From NCBI GenBank assembly GCA_020629285.1, contig JAHDDP010000027.1:1-41110 (forward strand): DNA of 41,110 nt. Direction: 5' to 3'. The notes below the pieces were generated by a model. The model searched no databases, was not told the DNA's origin, and saw only the letters and a program-made list of their open reading frames with translations. The DNA comes from Maribacter sp. (GTDB lineage: Bacteria; Bacteroidota; Bacteroidia; Flavobacteriales; Flavobacteriaceae). Positions 1 through 7,361 of the stretch are shown here, one piece after another. Both the position numbers and the translations under genes were made by a program. Every line of letters starts with the position of its first letter. Within the stretch, counting starts at the first letter, position 1.

Positions 1-569
1 TAGGTATTACAGATAAAGATTTTGTTTTCATATTTATTGGTAGGTTGGTGAACGATAAAGGCATGAACGAACTGGTCAGCGCTTTCTGTAAGCTTATTGA
101 AAAACATGCTGATGTAAAATTGATTCTTGTAGGTTCTCATGAAGGAGAAACAGATATTTTACCAGAAAGTACCTGGAAAAAGTTAAATGCAGAAAAACGC
201 ATTATCTGGGTTGGCAAAAAAGATGATATTAGACCCTATTTATCTGTATCGAACGCTCTTGTTTTTCCAAGTTACCGAGAGGGTTTCCCCAATGTAGTTC
301 TAGAGGCCGGTGCAATGGGGTTACCAGCCATAGTAACAGATATTAATGGAAGTAACGAAATTATTAAGCATGGCAAAAACGGACATATTATACCATCTAA
401 AGACGAACAATCTTTATTAAAAGCCATGACCAATTTTGTAGAAGACCAACAACTTGTGCTACAAATGGCAAAAAATGCGAGAAAAGTAATTACAGAACGC
501 TATGAACAAAGCTACGTTTGGCAATCAATATTAGAAGAGTACCAACGTATTATCGCAACTGCAAAATAA
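1..569 (+). CDS. GT4-family glycosyltransferase, 3' part (5' truncated)
   Basis: C-terminal half of a family-4 (GT-B fold) glycosyltransferase. The reading frame is open to the first base of the window, so a TTG at 45 is not a real start; the frame before it reads FIFIGRLVNDKG, the typical first strand and loop of the nucleotide-sugar-binding domain. Further on are the usual donor-site features: a PSYREGFPNVVLEAGAMG segment (the E-x7-E region that holds the donor sugar nucleotide) and a C-terminal helix that folds back in this family. It would add one sugar to a lipid-linked repeat unit at the cytoplasmic face of the inner membrane. It lies 131 bases before the initiating sugar transferase, which is common in polysaccharide loci. 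Donor and acceptor cannot be told from sequence. Family call is firm. Confidence 0.93.
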   Translation, partial: GITDKDFVFIFIGRLVNDKGMNELVSAFCKLIEKHADVKLILVGSHEGETDILPESTWKKLNAEKRIIWVGKKDDIRPYLSVSNALVFPSYREGFPNVVLEAGAMGLPAIVTDINGSNEIIKHGKNGHIIPSKDEQSLLKAMTNFVEDQQLVLQMAKNARKVITERYEQSYVWQSILEEYQRIIATAK

Positions 570-580
570 ATTTGCAATTG
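556..580 (+). terminator. Hairpin at the end of the GT4 gene (possible weak terminator)
   Basis: Inverted repeat CAACTGCAAA / TTTGCAATTG (ten pairs, one mismatch) with a five-base loop; the GT4 stop codon sits at the edge of the loop. It is followed by TA-rich sequence, not a clean T run, so termination is uncertain. Confidence 0.3.
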
Positions 581-594
581 TAAATAATTTTAAA

Positions 595-610
595 AACAAG
601 AGCTCTTGTT
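595..610. repeat. Perfect 16-bp palindrome AACAAGAGCTCTTGTT
   Basis: A perfect palindrome with no loop lies 61 bases before the -7 box of the sugar transferase gene. The symmetry suits a dimeric regulator site. On the minus strand it is followed by TTTTTAAAATT, so it could also act as a terminator for minus-strand transcription, but no gene lies on that strand here. Function is inference. Confidence 0.4.
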
Positions 611-670
611 CATTAGCCCTATATTACCGCAATTGGTCTAATTACTGCTACATAAGAATCTTTTAATATT

Positions 671-678
671 TAATTTTG
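671..678 (+). promoter_or_regulatory. Bacteroidota -7 promoter box (TAATTTTG) for the sugar transferase gene
   Basis: TAATTTTG matches the TAnnTTTG consensus of the Bacteroidota housekeeping sigma factor exactly. A transcript start about six bases downstream would leave a leader of about 17 bases before the ATG at 701. No convincing TTG is found at the -33 position, so the call rests on the -7 box and on placement. Confidence 0.45.
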
Positions 679-700
679 TAACCTAAGCATAGTTTATAAC

Positions 701-1306
701 ATGTATACTAGATTTTTTAAAAGATTAATTGATTTTGTAATTGCCGCACTGGTGCTTTTAGTTTTTAGTCCGGTATTTTTAATCATATGGGTATTACTTT
801 CTATTGCCAATAATGGTAGTGCGTTTTTTTATCAACAAAGGCCTGGTAAGAACCAAAAGGTTTTTAAGATTATCAAGTTCAAATCAATGAACGATAAAAA
901 AGATAAAGAAGGAAATTTACTACCAGATTTTAAGCGTATGACAGTCATAGGAAAATTCATTAGAAACACGTCTCTTGATGAATTACCACAGTTGCTCAAC
1001 GTACTAAAAGGCGATATGAGTCTAGTAGGACCTAGACCGTTGTTGGTATCTTATTTACCTTTATATAGTGAAAAGCAAAATAAAAGACATTTGGTAAAGC
1101 CAGGCATTACAGGGTGGGCTCAAGTAAATGGAAGAAACACTATTTCTTGGGATCAAAAATTTGAATACGATGTATGGTATGTTAATCATGTTTCATTCAT
1201 ACTAGATATGAAAATATTCTTTATGACTTTCTTGAAAGTGGTTAAAAGATCAGACATCTCTGCATCTGAAAATACGACCATGGAAAAATTTGTTGGAAGC
1301 AAATAA
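701..1306 (+). CDS. Initiating phosphosugar transferase (PglC/WcaJ catalytic type)
   Basis: Transfers a sugar-1-phosphate from a UDP-sugar to undecaprenyl phosphate, the first step in building the polysaccharide repeat unit. At 201 residues it is the minimal PglC-like form, with one N-terminal membrane-associated helix (about residues 8-34) and a cytoplasmic catalytic domain, unlike the longer WcaJ/WbaP forms with four extra membrane helices. Visible motifs are KFKSM (59-63), the catalytic Asp-Glu pair in SLDELPQL (D93, E94), GPRPL (110-114) and PGITGWAQVNGR. All match an active bacterial sugar transferase (PF02397). It opens the set of biosynthesis genes that follows on the same strand and has a -7 box at 671-678. 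The sugar transferred is not predictable with confidence; an N-acetylated or diacetamido sugar is typical for this minimal type. Confidence 0.93.
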   Translation: MYTRFFKRLIDFVIAALVLLVFSPVFLIIWVLLSIANNGSAFFYQQRPGKNQKVFKIIKFKSMNDKKDKEGNLLPDFKRMTVIGKFIRNTSLDELPQLLNVLKGDMSLVGPRPLLVSYLPLYSEKQNKRHLVKPGITGWAQVNGRNTISWDQKFEYDVWYVNHVSFILDMKIFFMTFLKVVKRSDISASENTTMEKFVGSK

Positions 1307-1388
1307 CACTATCTATAGCTTTATCACGTTCAAATAATAATAATAAGCATAATAGCTCGTTTTACTATCTGTAATTTAAAATGTGATA

Positions 1389-2135
1389 ATGAAAACCGTA
1401 ATGATTTTAGGAGGTGCCAAAGGTGTGGGCAAAGAAATATTGAAGTCTTGTATCGAAAAAGGCTACAATGTTGCTTTCAGCGGTAGACAAAATGCTGACG
1501 GTACAGCTTTAATTGAATCATTAAATGCAAAAGACAGACTTTACTTTCATGAACTAGATTTAAATAGCATTGATGGCATTGAAGATTTCTACAATGAAAC
1601 AATCAAGCGATTTAAAAAAATAGATGCTTTAGTGTTATATGCTGGCATTTCGCCCATAGCATCTATACTAGATGCTGAAGAGGATATTTACGATAGCATT
1701 TTCAATGTTAATTTGAAAGCACCATTTTTCTTGATTAAACATGTCTTAAAATCTATGGTCGACCAAAATTCTGGATCTATCATTTTCTTTGGTTCGGCAC
1801 ATATGGATTATGGTGCAAAAGATAGAGCGCCCTATGCCCTAACCAAAAATGCGCTCAACACGTTATCTACACATATTGCACATCACTATGCCAAGTATGG
1901 CGTTCGATCTAATTATATTGTTATGGGTTGGACAAATACCGAAGGTGAGCTAGAATTAAGATCAAAAGAAGGCATATGTGAAAAAGAGTTACAAACAAAA
2001 GTTTCTAACGTAGTACCAATGGGCAGAATGTTAAACACTATTGACCCGTTACCGGCGGTAATGCATCTAATATCAGATCAGTCTATGATGACTACAGGAT
2101 CTGTTATAAGAATAACTGGAGGAGAGTATATATAG
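1389..2135 (+). CDS. Short-chain dehydrogenase/reductase (SDR 1 of the polysaccharide locus)
   Basis: NAD(P)-dependent oxidoreductase of the classical SDR family. I chose the ATG at 1389; an in-frame GTG two codons earlier is less likely. The N-terminus reads MKTVMILGGAKGVG, a variant of the TGxxxGxG dinucleotide loop in which the Thr is replaced by Gly. The catalytic triad is present with classical spacing: S136, Y149 and K153 (YALTK). The NNAG motif is degenerate (LYAGI). The C-terminus RITGGEYI has the usual GG before the end. It is separated by nine bases from the lactonase gene, so the two are probably co-transcribed and may act in sequence on one substrate (inference). Substrate unknown; a sugar or polyol is likely from context. 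Confidence 0.88.
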   Translation: MKTVMILGGAKGVGKEILKSCIEKGYNVAFSGRQNADGTALIESLNAKDRLYFHELDLNSIDGIEDFYNETIKRFKKIDALVLYAGISPIASILDAEEDIYDSIFNVNLKAPFFLIKHVLKSMVDQNSGSIIFFGSAHMDYGAKDRAPYALTKNALNTLSTHIAHHYAKYGVRSNYIVMGWTNTEGELELRSKEGICEKELQTKVSNVVPMGRMLNTIDPLPAVMHLISDQSMMTTGSVIRITGGEYI

Positions 2136-2144
2136 TAACAATTT

Positions 2145-2963
2145 ATGACCCAAACATTAATTTTTAATGGAAATTCTGAGCTTTTGGAAGGACCTGTATT
2201 TGATACGAACAATAATTGCCTCTATTTTGTATCCATTTTTGACCATTTAGTTTACTTTTATAATCCACAAACGAAGGAGTTACTTAGTGTTAAACTTGAC
2301 TCTCCTGTAAGTTGCATATACATACAAGACTATAAAAAAATTATAGCTGCATCTAAAAACGGTTTTTTTGAAATTAATTTTAATACGCTAGAAAAGAAAT
2401 TGGTTTTTAAAATTGAAATTGATGATAAGGTTCGATTTAATGATGGTATCAAAGATCCAAAGGGCAGGTATATTATTGGTACTATGGGATACCCTGAGGT
2501 GAAAAAAAATATAGGACAAGTATTTTCATATGATAAAGGTGAATATATAACCATCATTGAAAATACGACAATATCGAACGGGCTAGCATTTTCTTTAGAC
2601 AACAAATGGCTTTACTTTATTGATACACCAACTAAAAAAGTAGCTAAATATGCCTATGACCTAAATACAGGTAATGTTCAATTTGATTCTTATGTAATCG
2701 AATTAAAAGGCGAAGGAAGTCCTGATGGTATGTGTATAGATAATAACGGTATGTTATGGATAGCCGAATGGGGTGGTTCATGTGTATCTCAATGGAATCC
2801 TTTAGGTGGAAATAAAATTCAACAATTAGAATTACCGTGTATTAATATTACCTCTTGTTGTTTTGATAATAATGCGAATTTATATGTTACTACCGCAAAG
2901 TCAACATCTGAAAATAATATTTATGAAGGTGGTCTATACTATCTTGAATTAAACAAAAAATAA
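2145..2963 (+). CDS. SMP-30/gluconolactonase-family lactonase
   Basis: Six-bladed beta-propeller of the SMP-30/gluconolactonase/LRE family (PF08450), which hydrolyses sugar lactones to aldonic acids with a divalent metal. The metal and substrate residues of the family can be placed: E15 (LLEGP), N99-D100-G101 (RFNDG), N145 (ISNG) and D194 (SPDG). The length of 272 residues is normal, and the absence of a signal peptide suggests a cytoplasmic enzyme. It sits between an SDR gene (nine bases upstream) and a GT2 gene (four bases downstream), so it is translated within the polysaccharide operon. The likely logic is oxidation of a sugar at C1 by an SDR to a lactone, then ring opening here; that is inference. 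A lactonase is uncommon in a polysaccharide locus. Confidence 0.88.
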   Translation: MTQTLIFNGNSELLEGPVFDTNNNCLYFVSIFDHLVYFYNPQTKELLSVKLDSPVSCIYIQDYKKIIAASKNGFFEINFNTLEKKLVFKIEIDDKVRFNDGIKDPKGRYIIGTMGYPEVKKNIGQVFSYDKGEYITIIENTTISNGLAFSLDNKWLYFIDTPTKKVAKYAYDLNTGNVQFDSYVIELKGEGSPDGMCIDNNGMLWIAEWGGSCVSQWNPLGGNKIQQLELPCINITSCCFDNNANLYVTTAKSTSENNIYEGGLYYLELNKK

Positions 2964-2967
2964 ATTT

Positions 2968-4200
2968 ATGAAAACTGTAGAGGTTAGCGTAATAGTTCCT
3001 ATTTATAGAATAGAAAAATATTTACCACAATGTATTGACAGTCTTTTATCTCAATCATTTTTAAATTTTGAATTAATTCTGGTAGATGATGGAAGCCCAG
3101 ACAACTGTCCTCGAATTTGTGATGAATATGCAAAAGCAGATAGCAGAGTTAAGGTAATTCATAAAAAAAACGGAGGTCTGGTAAGTGCCCGTAAAGAAGG
3201 TTTAAAAAAAGCAAACGGTAAATTTATCACCTTCGTTGATGGTGATGATTGGGTAGATAAATTTTACCTAGATATCATGTTCAAGCTTGCCGATGCCAAT
3301 GAAGCAGATTTGGTAGTTACAGGTCACTTTAGGGAATTTGATGGTAAAATAGAAACCATAAAGCCAAAAAATGTAGGTATTTATAATGAAGGTGATATAA
3401 AAAAAGAAATACTACCAAATGCAATCTATAACGGTGAATTCTGTGAGCATGGAGTATCTACTTATGTTTGGAACAAACTTTTCAAAAAAGAATTATTAGA
3501 TCAAATATTATTCAATGTACCTGATGATGTTGTCATGGGTGAAGATGCCGCAATAACTTTCTCATATTTAACGATATGTAAAAAAATAGTCATTAGCAGC
3601 ACTCCACTTTACTATTATCGCCAACGTCATGATTCTATTGTAAAATCAGTTGAAAACCCAAAAACCGAATATTATAGATTAGGGTTATTAATGAATTACT
3701 TACAATCTAAACTTCAACTTTCGTTAGATGAAGAAAATATTAGAAAGCAAATAACTTTTTACCTATACTCTCAAATATTAGTAAGGTCTGGCGGTTTAAT
3801 ATATAATGAAGATGGCGATCAACTGTTCAACCCTTTCTTAAATGTTAAAAATAATTCTAAAGTTGTAGTGTACAGCTCGGGCTCTTTTGGTCAACACATT
3901 CTATCGACCAACTTAAAAAATAGTTTTTTCGATGTAGTTAATTGGATAGACATTGATTATCATGAATTAGAAATTGGCGGCAATAGCGTAAAACCCATTA
4001 GTTCTGCGAATAACTTAGATTATGACTATTTAATTATCGCTACAATAAATCCAACATATTATAAAGAGATAAAAAAAGAATTAAGTCTAGTTGGTGTAGA
4101 TGAGAAAAAGATTGTAAAAATAAATACGAATTTCGATCAAGTAAGTAATCTACTTGATCAATTGGGGTTTGACAGTGAGTTTAAATTTCAAAATATTTAA
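2968..4200 (+). CDS. GT2 glycosyltransferase with C-terminal Rossmann-like domain
   Basis: The N-terminal ~230 residues are a GT-A fold family-2 transferase: VSVIVPIYRIEKYL at the start, VDDG (39-42) for the nucleotide and DGDD (91-94) as the metal-binding DxD-type motif. Residues about 297-398 form a separate alpha/beta domain starting VVVYSSGSFGQ, which resembles the small nucleotide-binding-like modules found on capsule glycosyltransferases and sugar-modifying enzymes; its role is unknown. At 410 residues the protein is longer than a bare GT2 (about 300). There is no membrane segment, so it works at the cytoplasmic face. It begins four bases after the lactonase gene, implying translational coupling. 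Donor and linkage are not predictable. Confidence 0.88.
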   Translation: MKTVEVSVIVPIYRIEKYLPQCIDSLLSQSFLNFELILVDDGSPDNCPRICDEYAKADSRVKVIHKKNGGLVSARKEGLKKANGKFITFVDGDDWVDKFYLDIMFKLADANEADLVVTGHFREFDGKIETIKPKNVGIYNEGDIKKEILPNAIYNGEFCEHGVSTYVWNKLFKKELLDQILFNVPDDVVMGEDAAITFSYLTICKKIVISSTPLYYYRQRHDSIVKSVENPKTEYYRLGLLMNYLQSKLQLSLDEENIRKQITFYLYSQILVRSGGLIYNEDGDQLFNPFLNVKNNSKVVVYSSGSFGQHILSTNLKNSFFDVVNWIDIDYHELEIGGNSVKPISSANNLDYDYLIIATINPTYYKEIKKELSLVGVDEKKIVKINTNFDQVSNLLDQLGFDSEFKFQNI

Positions 4201-4262
4201 TTATTTAAAAATTAAGACACATTATCATTCTAATGATTTATAAAAACAAATAAGGTTTTACA

Positions 4263-5537
4263 ATGAAAAAACTTATAATATTAGGAGGCAATCCTGAAAC
4301 AGCAATTCTAGTTGATATAGCAATATCAATGGGTATTCATACTATTGTAGTTGATCCAAACCCAAATGCCCCTGCAAAAAAAAATGCTTCTGAAACTTAC
4401 GACATAGATGGTTTCGAAGTGGACAAAATAGTACAATTGGCAAAAGACTTAAAAGTAGATGCCGTACTTGTTGGTGTAGCTGACATTCTAGTAAAACCCT
4501 ATGGTGAAATTTGCAAGAAGTTGAATATGCCCACTTATGCCAATAAAGAGGCTATTGAAGCATTTTGTAGCAAAGATGGATTTAAAAAATATTGTGAGAA
4601 ATTCAATATACAAGATATACCTGGTACTTATCTCGATACAAATTCAAGTATAGAAAAACCACTAAATATTGATTATCCATTAATGATAAAACCTGTTGAT
4701 AATGGTGGTGGCGTTGGTATGAAAATATGTAGGGACGACAAAGACTTTAAAGATTCTGTAAAAACAGCATTAGAATTTTCTAAAAAAGGAGTCGTTCTAG
4801 TAGAAAAATATATGGAATGTGATGATATGGCCGTCTATTATACATTTAGAAATGGCACACCATATCTTTCCGCTACGTATGATAGGATAACTACGAAAAT
4901 ACAAGGAGATTTCAGCCCCGTGGGTATTGGAGCCATCTATCCTTCAAAAAACACGAATTTATTTGTTGAAAAAATACACCCGAAACTTAGCGACTTTTTC
5001 AAAAAATTAAATATTCAAAATGGGGTACTTAACCTTCAATTTTTTGTAGAGAAAGGTGTTTTTTACGCTTATGATCCTGGATTTAGGTTACAAGGTGAAG
5101 CACCACATATTCATTTGGCACATATTAATGGTTTTGATCATAGAAAAATGCTCATCAATTTTGCCTTTACGGGAGTTCTGGGGGAAGAAGACTTCCCTGA
5201 AAAGAACGACTATATGTTTAGAGGTAAAAAAGCATGTACAATTTGGGTTCTTTTAAAAGAAGGAACAATTAATTCTATTAAAGGTTTATCTGAAATTAAA
5301 GAAGATAAAAATGTGATTTTTGTTTTAGATAGATTTAAAGAAGGCGATAGCGTTAAAAAAGAATGGTTAGGCACAGAGAGACAAGTTTTTTCACGAATTT
5401 ATGTTGTAGCCGATTCACTTGAAGAATTAAATTCCAAAATATCAGAATTTAAAAAGGAATTAGTGATTACCGATCATTCTGGAAATGACATGATATTAAC
5501 ATGGCCAGAAACAATAATTAAAGAAAATTATCTTTAA
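4263..5537 (+). CDS. ATP-grasp ligase, carbamoyl-phosphate-synthase-like fold
   Basis: ATP-grasp enzymes join a carboxylate to an amine, thiol or similar group through an acyl phosphate. The N-terminus (KLIILGGNPETAILVDIA) is the pre-ATP-grasp Rossmann-like domain. A lysine followed by a glycine-rich loop (KPVDNGGGVGMK, 143-154) is the ATP-binding flap. The metal/catalytic strand is atypical: instead of the usual E-x-N-P-R it reads YDPGFRLQGE with D271 and R275. The last ~110 residues form a C-terminal cap. At 424 residues it is too short for CarB and lacks PurK or biotin-carboxylase signatures. Its place amid sugar genes suggests that it amidates or aminoacylates a sugar acid, but this is inference. 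It could equally make a small precursor. Confidence 0.82.
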   Translation: MKKLIILGGNPETAILVDIAISMGIHTIVVDPNPNAPAKKNASETYDIDGFEVDKIVQLAKDLKVDAVLVGVADILVKPYGEICKKLNMPTYANKEAIEAFCSKDGFKKYCEKFNIQDIPGTYLDTNSSIEKPLNIDYPLMIKPVDNGGGVGMKICRDDKDFKDSVKTALEFSKKGVVLVEKYMECDDMAVYYTFRNGTPYLSATYDRITTKIQGDFSPVGIGAIYPSKNTNLFVEKIHPKLSDFFKKLNIQNGVLNLQFFVEKGVFYAYDPGFRLQGEAPHIHLAHINGFDHRKMLINFAFTGVLGEEDFPEKNDYMFRGKKACTIWVLLKEGTINSIKGLSEIKEDKNVIFVLDRFKEGDSVKKEWLGTERQVFSRIYVVADSLEELNSKISEFKKELVITDHSGNDMILTWPETIIKENYL

Positions 5538-5574
5538 TAAGAATACATAGAATTAACTACTGATATATAAGAAT

Positions 5575-6315
5575 ATGCAAAATAAAACAGCCGTTATTAC
5601 CGGTGGATCAAGAAATATAGGCTTAGCAATAGCTGAAAAATTTTACGCTATTGGTTACAATGTAGCCATATTAAGTGTTTCAGAAAATAGTGCAAAGAAG
5701 GCAGCCGAAAATATTGATAATACTGGAAATAAGGTAATTGGTTATAGGTGTGACGTTACAAATGTATCATCGGTTGAAGAAACTCTTGAGCATATTAATT
5801 TGCACTTCGGTGGAATAGACATTCTCGTAAATAGTGCCGGCATTTTAGATATGGCTAGCATAGAAGATACATCTATAGAAGAATGGGATAATGTTATGGC
5901 AGTAAATCTAAGAGGTACTTTTACCATGATTCAAAAATCAATTCAGTATTTGGAAAAAAGCAAACATCCAAGAATTATAAATTTATCATCTAATTCTGGC
6001 AGAATGGGTGGATTTGAAAATGGAATGGCCTATAGCGCATCTAAAGGTGGAATCATTGCATTGACATATGGTTTAGCCAGAAGACTTGCCAAAAAAAGAA
6101 TTACAGTTAACTGTATTGCACCAGGGACCATAGAATCAGATATGTCTGCGGCACGTAGCCCTGAAGTTTTAAAGAAATTAAAAGAAAGATTTCCTTTAGA
6201 AAGATTTGGAACACCTAAAGAAGTTGCAGCCGCTGCTTGCTATTTTGCAAGTGACGATGCTGGCTTTACAACAGGTTCAGTTCTAGATGTGAACGGAGGA
6301 TTATTCATGGGATAA
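5575..6315 (+). CDS. Short-chain dehydrogenase/reductase, FabG-like (SDR 2 of the locus)
   Basis: Classical SDR of 246 residues. The dinucleotide loop reads TGGSRNIG (9-16), the structural motif NSAG follows in the fourth strand, and the active site has YSASK (Y153, K157) with a serine at about 139, one residue further away than the usual spacing of 13. The C-terminus ends DVNGGLFMG, as in FabG-type enzymes. It resembles 3-oxoacyl-ACP reductases, but the surrounding sugar genes and the absence of fatty-acid genes argue for a sugar or polyol substrate. Ten bases separate it from SDR 3, so the two are surely co-transcribed. The exact reaction is unknown. Confidence 0.88.
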   Translation: MQNKTAVITGGSRNIGLAIAEKFYAIGYNVAILSVSENSAKKAAENIDNTGNKVIGYRCDVTNVSSVEETLEHINLHFGGIDILVNSAGILDMASIEDTSIEEWDNVMAVNLRGTFTMIQKSIQYLEKSKHPRIINLSSNSGRMGGFENGMAYSASKGGIIALTYGLARRLAKKRITVNCIAPGTIESDMSAARSPEVLKKLKERFPLERFGTPKEVAAAACYFASDDAGFTTGSVLDVNGGLFMG

Positions 6316-6325
6316 AATAAAAAAT

Positions 6326-7099
6326 ATGAAATCAAATATATTAGAATCATTTAGTTTAGCCGGAAAAAAGGCAATTGTAGTTGGTGGCGCCGGTGACCTT
6401 GGAAAAGCCATGGTTGAAGCTATTTCACAAGCAGGTGCTCAAACTGTAGTTATAGACTTTGACGAAAGGGTTTTTGACATTTGTAAAGAATTCAAAAAAG
6501 ACGGTCTAGAAGTAGATGCTATTAGAGCAGACATCAGTAAGATATCTGAAATTAAAGAATCCTATCAATCGGCATTAGAACTATTAGGTGGAAAAATCGA
6601 TATTCTAATCAATTCGGCGGGTATACAAAGAAGATACCCTAGTGAAGATTTTCCTGATGAAGAGTGGAGTAAAGTAATTGCCATTAACCTTGACGCTACT
6701 TTCTATTACTGCAAATATGTTGCAAAAAACATGTTAGCAAATGGAGGCGGAAAAATAATAAATATTGCTTCTTTAATGAGTTTTTTAGGAGGAATTACTA
6801 TTCCTGCCTACGCAGCTTCAAAAGGGGGCGTAGGTCAATTGACAAAAGCACTATCCAATGATTGGGCTGCGAAGGGTATCTGCGTCAATGCTATAGCACC
6901 TGGTTATATGGATACGCAACTTAATACAGCTTTGATAAACGATAAAAAAAGAACAGAAGAAGTTTTCATTAGAGTACCTATGAAAAGGTGGGGTAATGGT
7001 GAAGATTTAAAAGGTTTGACCGTATTCTTATGTTCTTCTGCTAGCGATTATATTACTGGTACCGTTATACCTGTAGATGGAGGGTATTTAGGGAGATAA
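6326..7099 (+). CDS. Short-chain dehydrogenase/reductase, KduD/gluconate-5-dehydrogenase-like (SDR 3)
   Basis: Classical SDR of 257 residues. The protein begins with the 'F-x-L-x-G-K-K-A' lead-in typical of KduD (2-deoxy-D-gluconate 3-dehydrogenase) and gluconate 5-dehydrogenase. The cofactor loop is VGGAGDLG, NSAG follows, and the catalytic residues are S149, Y162 and K166 with exact classical spacing. The C-terminal VIPVDGGYLGR is also characteristic of the group. Enzymes of this kind oxidise or reduce a hydroxyl of an aldonate or keto-deoxy acid, which fits with the lactonase gene of the same locus producing an aldonate. That link is inference. It is the last enzyme gene before a 260-base gap. 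Confidence 0.88.
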   Translation: MKSNILESFSLAGKKAIVVGGAGDLGKAMVEAISQAGAQTVVIDFDERVFDICKEFKKDGLEVDAIRADISKISEIKESYQSALELLGGKIDILINSAGIQRRYPSEDFPDEEWSKVIAINLDATFYYCKYVAKNMLANGGGKIINIASLMSFLGGITIPAYAASKGGVGQLTKALSNDWAAKGICVNAIAPGYMDTQLNTALINDKKRTEEVFIRVPMKRWGNGEDLKGLTVFLCSSASDYITGTVIPVDGGYLGR

Positions 7100-7143
7100 A
7101 TTATCTGATTTTTAGATTTTTAATTATAAGTTCATAAAGAAAT

Positions 7144-7245
7144 AATAGGTTCGTAAAATTAAATTGAAGTAATTAATCCGATTAAAATGTTAGAAAACAA
7201 TTTTATTAGGTGATAATGCTAGAATCAATAATTTTACGACCTATT
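7144..7245. repeat. Long interrupted inverted repeat in a gap of the polysaccharide locus
   Basis: Arms at 7144-7160 (AATAGGTTCGTAAAATT) and 7230-7245 (AATTTTACGACCTATT) pair along their whole length except for one unpaired base; a few more pairs (ATTGA) form inside after a two-base bulge. The spacer of about 69 bases contains a small palindrome, TTAATCCGATTAA. The size (102 bases) and layout could be a structured leader RNA, a processed terminator or the remains of a small non-autonomous element. No target duplication is evident. Confidence 0.45.
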
Positions 7246-7344
7246 TATAGTACATTAAAAGTGGGTAAAGCAATTTTGATTTTTATAATTGCCTTCTATA
7301 TTACTATGACACCTATGTTAAATCCAATTTTAAAATTTTGCTAA
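7216..7344 (+). CDS. Possible small membrane protein (42 residues)
   Basis: ATG at 7216 opens a 42-codon frame ending in TAA at 7342-7344. The product starts MLESIILRP and has one hydrophobic segment, about residues 19-31 (AILIFIIAFYITM), flanked by lysines on the N-side. It ends 17 bases before the next glycosyltransferase start. It might be a small membrane protein of the locus, or a chance frame in AT-rich DNA. I see no homology. The first bases overlap the inverted repeat at 7144-7245. Confidence 0.22.
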   Translation: MLESIILRPIYSTLKVGKAILIFIIAFYITMTPMLNPILKFC

Positions 7345-7361
7345 AACGTTAGCAACCAGTG

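Noticed and set aside
2330-2605. Minus-strand open frame opposite the lactonase gene
   Set aside because: It lies fully inside a well-supported gene on the other strand and shows no family motif or compositional sign of coding.
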